Shown: positions 5,773 to 13,412, numbered from the stretch's first letter. The stretch: 13,630 bases of DNA from QNFN01 sp964195335 (GCA_964195335.1 CAXMPC010000128.1:1-13630), one strand, 5' to 3'. Numbers and translations: made by a program. Notes: a model not told the origin generated them from the letters alone.

Positions 5773-7113
5773 ATGAATACCTGGACTCCCGACAGCTGGC
5801 ACCAATTTTCCGCGCTGCAGCAGCCCAACTACCCTGATTTGCAGGCGGTGGACGACATCGTCACCCAGATCGCCAGCCTGCCGCCGTTGGTCACCAGCTG
5901 GGAAGTCGAGGCGTTGCGCGGACAGCTGGCCGAGGCGGCGGCCGGTGAGCGCTTCCTGCTGCACGGCGGAGACTGCGCTGAGCGCTTTGCCGACTGCACG
6001 CCGGAGATCGTCACCAACAAGCTGAAGATCCTGCTGCAGATGAGCCTGGTGCTGGTGCATGGGCTGCAGCGGCGCGTGACCCGGGTTGGCCGCCTCGCAG
6101 GCCAGTATGCCAAGCCGCGATCGGCCGACCTGGAGACGCGCGACGGCGTTGCGCTCCCCTCCTATCGTGGTGATTTGGTCAACCGGCCCGAGTTCGATGC
6201 CGAGGCACGAGTCCCGGACCCGATCAACATGCTGCGGGGTTACACCCGTGCGGCGCTGACCCTGAACTTCGTCCGAGCCCTGGTCGTCGGCGGTTTTGCC
6301 GACCTCCACCACCCGGAAAACTGGGATCTGGAGTTCATGGACCTGGCACCGGCCGCGGCCGAGTACCGGCGCGTGGTCACCGAGATCGGCCGCGCGTTGC
6401 AGTTCATGGAGACCGTCTCGGGGCAGCCGGCCGGCGATTCCGGCCGGGTCGATTTCTTCACCAGCCACGAGGCGCTGTTGTTGCCTTACGAACAGGCGCA
6501 GACGCGGACGACGCCGAAACGACCGGGCTGGTTCAACCTCGCCACCCACCTGCCGTGGCTCGGCGCACGCACGGTAGACCCGGGCGGGGCACACGTGGAG
6601 TACCTGCGCGGTATCCGCAACCCGGTCGGCATCAAGGTTGGCCCGGCCCTCGAGGCCGAGCACCTTGTCGACCTGCTCGATCGGCTCGATCCCGAGGGTG
6701 AGCCGGGGCGAATCACCCTGATCCACCGCTTTGGTGTCGGGGTCATCGAGGATCGCCTGCCGCCACTGGTCGAGGCCGTGGCACGCGCCGGTCGCCACCC
6801 GCTCTGGATCAGCGACCCGATGCACGGCAACACCCGCACCACCAGTGATGGCCTCAAGACGCGCAGCTTCGACGACATTCTTGGCGAACTCGAGCACGCC
6901 TTCCGCATCCACCGCGCCTGCGACAGTCGTCTCGGCGGGGTCCACTTCGAGCTGACCGGCGACAACGTTACCGAGTGCACAGGCGGTGCCCGCGGTCTCG
7001 CCGACAGTGATCTCCACCGCGACTACCGCTCTCTGGTCGACCCGCGACTGAACTATGAACAGGCGTTGGAAATGGCGCTTTTGATTGCCCGTTTCGACGA
7101 GGGTGTGACCTGA
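5773..7113 (+). CDS. Type II 3-deoxy-7-phosphoheptulonate (DAHP) synthase
   Basis: Condenses phosphoenolpyruvate with erythrose 4-phosphate to give DAHP, the first step of the shikimate route to aromatic amino acids, folate and quinones. The 446-residue product belongs to the plant-like type II family, unrelated in sequence to E. coli AroF/G/H. The metal ligands can be placed by comparison with the Mycobacterium tuberculosis enzyme: Cys68 in His-Gly-Gly-Asp-Cys-Ala-Glu, His351 in Asp-Pro-Met-His-Gly-Asn, Glu393 in His-Phe-Glu-Leu-Thr-Gly, and Asp423. Asn-Pro-Val-Gly-Ile-Lys-Val-Gly-Pro is the phosphate-binding segment. I chose the ATG at 5773 because family members begin near Trp-x-Pro-x-Ser-Trp. 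An ATG at 5737 would add 12 unmatched residues. It heads a tight three-gene plus-strand group. Confidence 0.95.
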   Translation: MNTWTPDSWHQFSALQQPNYPDLQAVDDIVTQIASLPPLVTSWEVEALRGQLAEAAAGERFLLHGGDCAERFADCTPEIVTNKLKILLQMSLVLVHGLQRRVTRVGRLAGQYAKPRSADLETRDGVALPSYRGDLVNRPEFDAEARVPDPINMLRGYTRAALTLNFVRALVVGGFADLHHPENWDLEFMDLAPAAAEYRRVVTEIGRALQFMETVSGQPAGDSGRVDFFTSHEALLLPYEQAQTRTTPKRPGWFNLATHLPWLGARTVDPGGAHVEYLRGIRNPVGIKVGPALEAEHLVDLLDRLDPEGEPGRITLIHRFGVGVIEDRLPPLVEAVARAGRHPLWISDPMHGNTRTTSDGLKTRSFDDILGELEHAFRIHRACDSRLGGVHFELTGDNVTECTGGARGLADSDLHRDYRSLVDPRLNYEQALEMALLIARFDEGVT

Positions 7114-7121
7114 GGTCCCGC

Positions 7122-8360
7122 TTGCAGCATCGACGCAACCTGCTGACCATCTACCAGGCGGCCATTGCGGCGGTCGAAGGGCGTGCCGCCACGCGCCACT
7201 ACCTCGAGACCCATCCGGTAACAGGCCCGCTCCACCTGGTAGCCGTTGGCAAGGCGGCGACGTCGATGGCACTCGGCGCCCACGATGCCCTCGGTGACCG
7301 GATCGTCAGCGGCCTGGTGATCTGCAAGACCGACCACGGCGATCCCGAGCTCGAGGCCATCGAGCACATCCACTACCTGGAGAGCGACCACCCGGTTCCT
7401 GGTGAGCGCAGCCTCGCGGCCGGAAGGACCCTGGTCGACTATCTCGATACCGCCCCGGCGGGTGCGCGCTTCCTGTGCCTCGGTTCGGGTGGTGCCTCGA
7501 GCCTGGTCGAGTTGCTGCCGGAGGGCTGTGACCTGGCCTGGTTGCAGCGCCTGACCGACTGGCTGCTCGCAGGAGGCTACGACATCGGCACCATGAATCG
7601 TGTGCGCAAGGCTTTTTCGCGCATCAAGGGCGGACGCCTGCGCCACTGGTTGCACGGTCGCCCGGCACTGAACCTGCTGATCTCCGACGTCCCCGGTGAC
7701 GATCCGGCTGTGGTCGGCTCCGGACTGCTGGTTCCTGACCATGGTGTCCTGGCACCACTGCCCGAAGCGCTGCCTGACTGGGCGCGGGCCTGCCTGCGCG
7801 ACGACGGGGCGGTAGGAGAGACGCCGGTGCCTGGACAGGTGGAGACGGTCTTTGTCGCAATCAATGCCGACGCGTGCGCCGCGGCACGGGATACCGCAAT
7901 CGAGCTTGGATACACGGTCCGGCGCGAAGCCGGGCTGCTCGACGGTGATGCCGAGGCGGCGGCAAAAGCGCTGGTGGGGGAATTGGCCGACGGCACGCCC
8001 GGGCTGCGCATCTGGGGTGGCGAGACCACGGTGCGCCTGCCGACCGACCCGGGCCGGGGCGGACGCAACCAGCATCTCGCCCTGGCCGCCGCAACCGCAC
8101 TCGCAGGCCGTGACGACCTGCTGCTGCTGGTCGCCGGCACCGATGGCACAGACGGTCCTGGCGAGGACGCCGGCGCACTGGTCGATGGCAGCACGGTCGC
8201 ACGCGGTGAACTGCACGCCGGCCCCGCTTCGAGTGCATTGCGGCGTGCCGACGCCGGTACGTTCCTGGAAGCCGCCGGTGACCTGTTGCAGACCGGGCCG
8301 ACAGGGACCAACGTCATGGACCTGGCGCTCGGCTTGCGCCTGACATCGGAGCAAGCCTGA
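7122..8360 (+). CDS. Type-2 glycerate kinase (MOFRL family)
   Basis: Probably phosphorylates D-glycerate with ATP, giving 2-phosphoglycerate and feeding glycerate into lower glycolysis. The 412-residue product has the two-domain layout of the GckA/TtuD family. An N-terminal domain carries Gly-Lys-Ala-Ala near residue 45 and Ser-Asp-His-Pro-Val-Pro, then Gly-Ser-Gly-Gly-Ala-Ser-Ser and Ile-Ser-Asp-Val-Pro-Gly-Asp-Asp. The C-terminal MOFRL part has Gly-Gly-Glu-Thr-Thr-Val, Gly-Arg-Gly-Gly-Arg-Asn-Gln and Asp-Gly-Thr-Asp-Gly-Pro. The start is a TTG at 7122, with AGGT five bases upstream overlapping the stop of the DAHP synthase gene. No ATG is suitably placed. The 8-bp gap suggests one transcript. 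It may be gckA or ttuD, but the sequence alone does not decide. Confidence 0.92.
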   Translation: MQHRRNLLTIYQAAIAAVEGRAATRHYLETHPVTGPLHLVAVGKAATSMALGAHDALGDRIVSGLVICKTDHGDPELEAIEHIHYLESDHPVPGERSLAAGRTLVDYLDTAPAGARFLCLGSGGASSLVELLPEGCDLAWLQRLTDWLLAGGYDIGTMNRVRKAFSRIKGGRLRHWLHGRPALNLLISDVPGDDPAVVGSGLLVPDHGVLAPLPEALPDWARACLRDDGAVGETPVPGQVETVFVAINADACAAARDTAIELGYTVRREAGLLDGDAEAAAKALVGELADGTPGLRIWGGETTVRLPTDPGRGGRNQHLALAAATALAGRDDLLLLVAGTDGTDGPGEDAGALVDGSTVARGELHAGPASSALRRADAGTFLEAAGDLLQTGPTGTNVMDLALGLRLTSEQA

Positions 8361-8363
8361 GGC

Positions 8364-9140
8364 GTGAACGCCTGGCGCCGAGGAGTCATCAGTGGGCTGC
8401 TGCTCTCCGCCCTGGGGCTCGGTGGCTGCGGGGAGCCGCCACCGCCTGAGATCCAGACTTCGATACCGTCCGTGCCGCCGGTCGCGGTACAGCCTGCCAC
8501 GGCACAGACGTTGCGGCTCGATTTCGCGGAGATCGTCCCGGGAGCTGAGCTGACGCCACTCCGCCACCTCGTGACGGCCCGTCACCTGCGCATTGACAGC
8601 GGTGATGAGGGCGACGGTGGCTTCATTCTCTACGACCGCAACGAGCAGGTGATCTACAGCGTGTCGCAGGCGTCGCAGACGATTATCGTCATCCCTTACG
8701 CTGAGGGTGGCAAGGCGCCACCGTCACCGTTTGCACTTGAGGAACGCCAGGTCAAGGACAAGATATTGTCATCGGTCGCCGGCAGTTCGCAGCCGCATCT
8801 CGACTTTCTCGCCGAAGGTGAACTCTGCTACAGCGCGGTTGTGGTCAGCGGCCTGCTGCCCGAGGCGCAGGCCGCCGAACGCGAGTACCTCGACACGCTC
8901 GGCTCCGAGCAGCGGCTCCATGTCGACAAGTTGCCTGCGGGAATGCGCGATCCCTGTGATCTCACCCGCAACGCCTACGTCCCGGCACGCCACCTCGAAT
9001 CGGGCTACCCGGTACAGCTCTGGGATCCCTCGGGTTACCGGCGCAGCCTGCTCGCCTTTGATGCCGCGTGGGCCGCCGATTTGGCACTGTTCGCGTTGCC
9101 AGAAGGGTACGAGCGGTTGGAGATCGGCACGCTGCGCTGA
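8364..9140 (+). CDS. Unrecognised outer-membrane lipoprotein
   Basis: A 258-residue product starting at a GTG three bases after the glycerate kinase stop. Residues 1-21 form a signal peptide with two arginines and a hydrophobic core. The lipobox Leu-Gly-Gly-Cys gives the lipidated Cys22. The next residue is Gly rather than Asp, so sorting to the outer membrane is expected. A proline-rich linker (about 23-45) leads to a soluble domain. Strand-like stretches around 75-110 contain Leu-Tyr-Asp-Arg-Asn-Glu-Gln-Val-Ile-Tyr. This alternation recalls lipoproteins that read as repeated short beta strands (DUF4412-like), a weak resemblance only. Cys155 and Cys198 could form a disulfide in the periplasm. 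GGAG at 8348-8351 is the only ribosome binding site hint, and its spacing is long, so reinitiation after the upstream stop is likely. Function unknown. Confidence 0.8.
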   Translation: MNAWRRGVISGLLLSALGLGGCGEPPPPEIQTSIPSVPPVAVQPATAQTLRLDFAEIVPGAELTPLRHLVTARHLRIDSGDEGDGGFILYDRNEQVIYSVSQASQTIIVIPYAEGGKAPPSPFALEERQVKDKILSSVAGSSQPHLDFLAEGELCYSAVVVSGLLPEAQAAEREYLDTLGSEQRLHVDKLPAGMRDPCDLTRNAYVPARHLESGYPVQLWDPSGYRRSLLAFDAAWAADLALFALPEGYERLEIGTLR

Positions 9141-9154
9141 CGCGCTGGTGCCGT

Positions 9155-9925
9155 TCAGCTGTCCCTGGCGGGCAGCGCTTTCGCTACCACCACCTCCACC
9201 GCCATGTCGGGATGCAGGCGCAACAGTTCCAGTTCGCCGCCAGGTGTACAGCGCAGGACCGAGCCGCACTCGCCCCAGTCGCCAACCACGGCGCGTTCGA
9301 CCGGGTCGCCGTGCAGGGCTGGACGGTGGGTGTGACCGTGGATCATCAGCCGGGTGCCGTGCTCGGCCAGTGCCGATCGCACGGACTCCTGGTTGACGTC
9401 CATGATCGCTTCGGCCTTGTTCTGCTTGTTCTCCTCGCTGAGGCGGCGCAAGGCGCGCGCCTCGGCCTGGCGCTCGGCCAGTGGACGCGAGAGAAAGACG
9501 GCGCGGACCTGCGGCTGGGCAACGTGGGCACGAAACTGCATGTGCTCGACATCGTCAGTGCAGAGGTGATCACCGTGAGTCAGTAGCGTGGGGAGTCCGT
9601 TCAGGTCGATGGGTGAAGGATCGTCCAGCAGTTCGCAGCCGCTGCGCTCACCGAACCCGGTTCCGGCGAGGAAATCGCGGTTACCGCAGATGAAAGCTGT
9701 CGGTACCCCGGCGGCGACCAGTTCACGCATACCGTTGAGGATCGGGTCGTATCCGGGCGAGTTGTCGTCGTCTCCGACCCAGGCCTCGAACAGGTCGCCG
9801 AGTATGTAGAGACGCCTGGCCTCGCGGGCCGGGCCGCGAAGAAAGGCAAGGAACAGCGCGACCGTCGCCGGCCGTGCCTCGGGGTCGAGGTGCAGGTCGG
9901 CGATAAAAAGTGTCGCGTCTCTCAC
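9155..9925 (-). CDS. lpxH: UDP-2,3-diacylglucosamine pyrophosphatase
   Basis: Splits UDP-2,3-diacylglucosamine to lipid X and UMP, the fourth step of lipid A synthesis, at the inner membrane surface. The 256-residue product is a calcineurin-like phosphoesterase with the full set of metal motifs in order: Asp10-Leu-His12 at the N-terminus, Gly-Asp-Leu-Phe-Glu-Ala-Trp, Cys-Gly-Asn-Arg-Asp-Phe-Leu, Thr-His-Gly-Asp, and His-Gly-His-Thr-His-Arg-Pro. E. coli LpxH has 240 residues. The start is a GTG at 9925 whose last bases overlap the TGA of the cyclophilin gene (GTGA), so translation is coupled. This gene order, cyclophilin then lpxH, is also found in E. coli. It converges with the lipoprotein gene across a 14-bp gap, which leaves little room for a terminator. 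Confidence 0.95.
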   Translation of the reverse strand: MRDATLFIADLHLDPEARPATVALFLAFLRGPAREARRLYILGDLFEAWVGDDDNSPGYDPILNGMRELVAAGVPTAFICGNRDFLAGTGFGERSGCELLDDPSPIDLNGLPTLLTHGDHLCTDDVEHMQFRAHVAQPQVRAVFLSRPLAERQAEARALRRLSEENKQNKAEAIMDVNQESVRSALAEHGTRLMIHGHTHRPALHGDPVERAVVGDWGECGSVLRCTPGGELELLRLHPDMAVEVVVAKALPARDS

Positions 9926-10539
9926 TTGGCCGGCTTCTCCGCAGCCGGTTTTTCTGCTGCCTTCTCTTCGCCAATGACCGTGGCACGGGTGATCACCACC
10001 TGCTCTAGCGGTACATCGCGTGGGAAGCGGCCGGCCCGACCCGTTGGTACCGCACGAATCTTGTCGACCGTGCCCATGCCGGAGATGACCTTGCCGAAAA
10101 CGGCGTAGCCGTACTCGCGTGGGCTGGTCGACCGGTGGTTGAGGGAATCGTTGTCGACCACGTTGATGAAGAATTGCGCGGTCGCGCTGTCGACCACGCC
10201 GGTTCGGGCCATGGCGAGGGTGCCGCGGTCGTTGCGCAGTCCGTTGGTGGCCTCGTTCCTGATCGGTGCGCGGGTCTTTTTCTGCTGCATATCCTGCGTG
10301 AAACCGCCGCCCTGGATCATGAACGTCGGGATAACGCGGTGGAATATCAGGCCGTCGTAGAAGCCGTCGCGCACGTAGCCGAGGAAGTTCTCGGTACTGA
10401 CCGGGGCGTTCTCGGCGTCGAGTTCGATCTCGATCGTGCCCAGCGAGGTCTCCAGACGCACTTGCGGCGCTTCGGCGGCAAACGCACTGGCGGCACAGGC
10501 GAGGACGAGGGTCGAAAACAGGAACTGCAGCGATCTCAT
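9922..10539 (-). CDS. Exported cyclophilin-type peptidyl-prolyl isomerase
   Basis: Catalyses cis-trans isomerisation of X-Pro bonds, here most likely in the periplasm. The 205-residue product begins with a signal peptide (about 1-22) ending Ala-Phe-Ala-Ala. A cyclophilin domain follows, with Phe-His-Arg-Val-Ile-Pro (catalytic Arg), Met-Ile-Gln-Gly-Gly-Gly-Phe, Gln-Phe-Phe-Ile-Asn and Val-Phe-Gly-Lys-Val. A short low-complexity tail rich in Ala, Glu, Lys and Pro closes it. By sequence position it stands where E. coli has cytoplasmic ppiB, next to cysS and lpxH, yet its signal peptide makes it PpiA-like in location. I therefore give no symbol. The ATG at 10539 is chosen because the signal peptide starts there and GGAG precedes it. 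A longer frame upstream runs into cysS and is not coding. Confidence 0.93.
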   Translation of the reverse strand: MRSLQFLFSTLVLACAASAFAAEAPQVRLETSLGTIEIELDAENAPVSTENFLGYVRDGFYDGLIFHRVIPTFMIQGGGFTQDMQQKKTRAPIRNEATNGLRNDRGTLAMARTGVVDSATAQFFINVVDNDSLNHRSTSPREYGYAVFGKVISGMGTVDKIRAVPTGRAGRFPRDVPLEQVVITRATVIGEEKAAEKPAAEKPAK

Positions 10540-10583
10540 CGAAGACTCCGGGTCGATTGGTAGGGGTGAGAATGATAAGTCGA

Positions 10584-10598
10584 TTCCCGGATCGGGAA
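10584..10598. promoter_or_regulatory. Inverted repeat between cyclophilin gene and cysS
   Basis: TTCCCG (10584-10589) and CGGGAA (10593-10598) are exact inverted repeats around three bases. They lie in the 149-bp divergent intergenic region, next to a minus-strand TATCAT (10579-10574) that could be the -10 of the cyclophilin gene. The repeat would then cover its -35. It is short enough to be chance. Confidence 0.3.
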
Positions 10599-10619
10599 CA
10601 CCCGTAATCTGTCGTGCCT

Positions 10620-10649
10620 TTGTCCGTTGTGGAGCGTTTCCGGTACCAT
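10620..10649 (+). promoter_or_regulatory. Putative cysS promoter
   Basis: TTGTCC (10620-10625) and TACCAT (10644-10649) are separated by 18 bp. Each matches four of six consensus bases. Transcription would start near 10656, leaving a leader of about 33 bases that contains the GGAGAG ribosome binding site at 10679-10684. Confidence 0.45.
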
Positions 10650-10688
10650 GCGCGGCGTCCCGGCAGCGGCCGTGGGCCGGAGAGACAC

Positions 10689-12074
10689 ATGCTGACGATC
10701 CACAACAGCCTGACTCGCACCAAGCAGCCGTTCGAGCCGATCGAGCCGGGCAAGGTACGCATGTACGTCTGCGGCATGACGGTCTATGACTACTGTCACC
10801 TCGGCCACGCCCGCGCACTGGTGGTGTTCGACATCATCACCCGCTACCTGCGCTGGGTCGGCTACGACGTCATCTACGTTCGCAACATCACCGACATCGA
10901 CGACAAGATCATCGCCCGGGCGAACGAGCGAGGCGAGGACTTCCGTGACCTGACCACCCACTTCATCTCCGCCATGCACGACGACTGCGCCGCGCTCGGT
11001 GTGCTGCCGCCCGATCATGAGCCGCGCGCGACCGATTCGGTGCCCGGCATGGTGGCCATGATCGAGACGTTGATCGCCAACGGCCATGCCTATGCCGCCG
11101 ACAATGGCGACGTCTACTACGACGTCAGCCACTTCGACGGTTACGGCAAGCTGTCGGGCAAGAAGGTCGAGGACCTGCGCGCCGGTGCCCGGGTCGAGGT
11201 CACTCAGGCGAAGGACGACCCGCTCGATTTCGCGCTGTGGAAGGCAGTCAAGCCGGGCGAGCCAAGCTGGGATTCGCCCTGGGGTCCGGGCCGTCCCGGT
11301 TGGCACATCGAGTGCTCAGTGATGTCCATCGACGCCCTCGGCAATCACTTCGACATCCACGGTGGTGGCCGCGACCTGCAGTTTCCACACCACGAGAACG
11401 AGATTGCCCAGTCCGAAGGGGCGACCGGCGAACCGTTCGCCAACTACTGGATCCACAACGGCTTCGTGCGCATCGGCGACGAGAAGATGTCGAAGTCGCT
11501 CGGCAACTTCCTGACCATCCGTGAGATCCTCGAGCGCTACCGCGCCGAAGAGGTGCGCTACTTCATCGTCAACAGCCATTACCGCAGCGCGCTGAATTAC
11601 AGCGAGGAGTCGCTCGGCCAGGCCCACGGGGCGTTGGAACGGCTCTACACCGCGCTGCGTGACCTGCCCGCGGGCGACGGCGAAACCGACCCCGAAGTCG
11701 AAGCCCGGTTCCGTGCCGCCATGGACGACGACTTCAACACCGCCGGGGCTCTCTCGGTGCTGTTCGAGACCGCTCGCGAGGTCAACCGGTTGCGCGCGAC
11801 AGAGCCGGACAGGGCGGTTCGCCTGGGTGACACGCTGCGCACCCTCGGTGGTGTACTGGGGTTGCTGCAGCATGCGCCGGAAGAGTTCCTCAAGAGCGCC
11901 GCCGGCAGTGCGGGAGGGCTGGATGACAGCGCCATCGAGTCACTGATCGCCGAGCGCAACGCGGCGCGCAAGGGCCGTGACTTCGCCGCCGCTGACCGTG
12001 TTCGCGACGAGCTCAAGGCCGCCGGGATCGAACTCGAGGATGGCGCCGAAGGGACGACCTGGCGTCGCGCCTGA
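10689..12074 (+). CDS. cysS: Cysteinyl-tRNA synthetase
   Basis: Charges tRNA-Cys with cysteine in the cytosol. It is an essential class I synthetase. The 461-residue product has the same length as E. coli CysS, and key residues fall at the same numbers. The zinc-binding set Cys28, Cys209 and the His of Phe-Pro-His-His-Glu-Asn-Glu gives cysteine specificity. His-Leu-Gly-His is the HIGH motif near 38, and Lys266-Met-Ser-Lys-Ser is the KMSKS loop. A helical anticodon-binding region with a DALR-type domain fills the C-terminal third. The ATG at 10689 follows GGAGAG with good spacing. Earlier in-frame starts from 10614 would add 25 residues that do not match the family. It diverges from the cyclophilin-lpxH pair and converges with folD. 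Confidence 0.97.
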   Translation: MLTIHNSLTRTKQPFEPIEPGKVRMYVCGMTVYDYCHLGHARALVVFDIITRYLRWVGYDVIYVRNITDIDDKIIARANERGEDFRDLTTHFISAMHDDCAALGVLPPDHEPRATDSVPGMVAMIETLIANGHAYAADNGDVYYDVSHFDGYGKLSGKKVEDLRAGARVEVTQAKDDPLDFALWKAVKPGEPSWDSPWGPGRPGWHIECSVMSIDALGNHFDIHGGGRDLQFPHHENEIAQSEGATGEPFANYWIHNGFVRIGDEKMSKSLGNFLTIREILERYRAEEVRYFIVNSHYRSALNYSEESLGQAHGALERLYTALRDLPAGDGETDPEVEARFRAAMDDDFNTAGALSVLFETAREVNRLRATEPDRAVRLGDTLRTLGGVLGLLQHAPEEFLKSAAGSAGGLDDSAIESLIAERNAARKGRDFAAADRVRDELKAAGIELEDGAEGTTWRRA

Positions 12075-12110
12075 CGATCTGCGGAAGTCCTCGAAACAGG
12101 TATTCTGCAG

Positions 12111-12194
12111 GTCGGGCTTCAGCCCGATATGCCTGAAGCTGGAGTAGGCCGGACTTCAGTCCGACATGACACTCTTGTCGGGCTGAAGCCCGAC
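12111..12194. repeat. Cluster of three REP-like palindromes
   Basis: Three copies of one palindromic unit lie in the 136-bp gap between convergent cysS and folD. Copy 1 (12111-12128) is GTCGGGCTTCAGCCCGAT. Copy 2 (12148-12165) is GCCGGACTTCAGTCCGAC, with compensating changes in both arms that keep the stem. Copy 3 (12177-12194) is the same unit in reverse orientation, with GAA in place of TTC at the centre. Flanking bases agree too: GG before and A-x-G after when read in the unit direction. The alternating orientation is like the BIME arrangement of REP elements. It probably serves as a bidirectional transcription stop or mRNA 3' stabiliser. A T-run at 12207-12212 follows the third copy at some distance. 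No transposase gene of the REP type is in the window. Confidence 0.85.
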
Positions 12195-12210
12195 CCACAA
12201 AGAGTATTTT

Positions 12211-13074
12211 TTAAGCTGGCGAATCGTCGCGACTGTCGGCCGCGTCGGCCGTGTTCTTGAGCAGCATCGCCACCGTCATCGGCCCGACCCCGCCGGGGAC
12301 CGGCGTGATCCAGCCGGCCCGCTCGCTCGCGGTCGCGAAATCGACATCACCGGTCAGCCGGCCGTCGGGTAGGCGGTTGATCCCGACGTCGATCACCACG
12401 GCCCCTTCGCGAATCCACGCCCCGGGCACGAAACCGGGCCGCCCGACCGCGGTCACCAGAATCTCGGCACGGGCGACGTGACCGGGCAGGTCGATGGTGC
12501 GGGAGTGGCAGACGGTGACGGTGCAGCGCGCCTGGAGCAGTTCCAGCATCATCGGTCGGCCGACGATGTTCGAGACACCGATGACCACGGCATGGCGTCC
12601 GGCGAGTTCGATGCCGGTGCGTTCGAGCAGTGTCATGACACCGCGCGGCGTGCATGGACGGAGCAGGGGGCTCCGAAGCGCCAGGCGACCGACGTTGTAA
12701 GGGTGGAAGCCGTCGACGTCCTTGGCCGGGTCGATGCGCTCGATCACCGCCTGCGGGTCGATCTGTTCGGGCAGTGGTAGCTGGACCAGGATGCCGTCGA
12801 TTGCCGGGTCGGCGTTGAATCGGTCTATCAGTGCCATCAATTCGGCCTGGGAGGTGGTGGCGGGCAGATCGTGGGCCTCCGAATGGAAGCCGACCTCGGT
12901 GCAGGCGCGGCGCTTGCTGCCGACGTAGACGCGCGATGCCGGATCCTCCCCGACCTGGACCACAGCGAGCCCGGGTTGGCGGCGCCCTTCAGCGAGGCGG
13001 GTGGCCACCCGTCGCTCGACTTCGGCGCGCACCTCGGCTGCGATCTGCTTGCCGTCGAGCAACCGTGCGGCCAT
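12211..13074 (-). CDS. folD: Bifunctional methylenetetrahydrofolate dehydrogenase / cyclohydrolase
   Basis: Interconverts 5,10-methylene-, 5,10-methenyl- and 10-formyl-tetrahydrofolate with NADP, supplying one-carbon units for purines and formyl-Met-tRNA. The 287-residue product is the usual length. Motifs in order are Tyr-Val-Gly-Ser-Lys-Arg-Arg-Ala-Cys (catalytic Lys near 56), Asp-Gly-Ile-Leu-Val-Gln-Leu-Pro-Leu-Pro, Pro-Cys-Thr-Pro-Arg-Gly, the nucleotide-binding Gly-Val-Ser-Asn-Ile-Val-Gly-Arg-Pro-Met, and Pro-Gly-Gly-Val-Gly-Pro-Met-Thr near the end. The ATG at 13074 follows GGAGG (minus strand, 13088-13084 region) at good spacing. The same reading frame stays open upstream through the opposite strand of two tRNA genes, but that part is not coding. 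In E. coli folD also lies close to cysS. Confidence 0.97.
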   Translation of the reverse strand: MAARLLDGKQIAAEVRAEVERRVATRLAEGRRQPGLAVVQVGEDPASRVYVGSKRRACTEVGFHSEAHDLPATTSQAELMALIDRFNADPAIDGILVQLPLPEQIDPQAVIERIDPAKDVDGFHPYNVGRLALRSPLLRPCTPRGVMTLLERTGIELAGRHAVVIGVSNIVGRPMMLELLQARCTVTVCHSRTIDLPGHVARAEILVTAVGRPGFVPGAWIREGAVVIDVGINRLPDGRLTGDVDFATASERAGWITPVPGGVGPMTVAMLLKNTADAADSRDDSPA

Positions 13075-13146
13075 GCTTGATCCTCCACCCGGAAAAGGGC
13101 ATTTTCTCACGCCGCCCGAAAGCCTAACAAGGCGCAATTCGATCCA

Positions 13147-13175
13147 TTGACCCTCAAAAGGGGTGCGCGTATCAT
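13147..13175 (+). promoter_or_regulatory. Promoter of the tRNA cluster
   Basis: TTGACC (13147-13152) and TATCAT (13170-13175) lie exactly 17 bp apart, and each matches the sigma-70 consensus at five of six positions. CCCCGG follows the -10, a GC-rich discriminator typical of stable RNA promoters subject to stringent control. Start would be near 13182, about 50 bases before tRNA-Pro. A second possible start is an extended -10, TGG-TATGAT (13211-13219), followed by CCCGCGCG but lacking a -35. Confidence 0.6.
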
Positions 13176-13230
13176 CCCCGGTCTGCGTGCGGTAACCGAT
13201 TGATGCGCTGTGGTATGATCCCGCGCGTTT

Positions 13231-13307
<77 letters not shown>

Positions 13308-13335
13308 AATTTGGTGATGCCAGCGGACTCAATAT

Positions 13336-13412
13336 GCGCCCGTAGCTCAGCTGGATAGAGCATCGGCCTTCTAAGCCGAGGGTCGCAGGTTCGAGTCCTG
13401 CCGGGCGCGCCA
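13336..13412 (+). tRNA. tRNA-Arg (anticodon TCT)
   Basis: A 77-nt tRNA. Acceptor stem GCGCCCG pairs with CGGGCGC, followed by discriminator G and encoded CCA. The anticodon stem TCGGC/GCCGA holds the loop CTTCTAA, giving anticodon TCT, which reads AGA and AGG codons. These codons are rare in a genome of this GC content. E. coli argU, with the same anticodon, also lies in the region of folD. Confidence 0.97.

Noticed and set aside
5668..7272. 534-codon minus-strand frame opposite DAHP synthase
   Set aside because: It is a long GC-driven shadow frame. The plus strand carries a complete enzyme with all catalytic residues, and the antisense product has no recognisable domain.
7053..8585. 510-codon minus-strand frame opposite glycerate kinase
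   Set aside because: It is antisense to a clear MOFRL-family kinase, spans parts of three real genes, and has no ribosome binding site or domain.
9926..10777. Upstream extension of the lpxH reading frame
   Set aside because: It overlaps the cyclophilin gene in another frame. LpxH family similarity begins at the GTG at 9925.
12111..12194. CRISPR-like repeats
   Set aside because: There are only three copies, in mixed orientation with spacers of unequal short length (about 19 and 11 bases) and strong dyad symmetry. This fits REP elements, not a CRISPR array.
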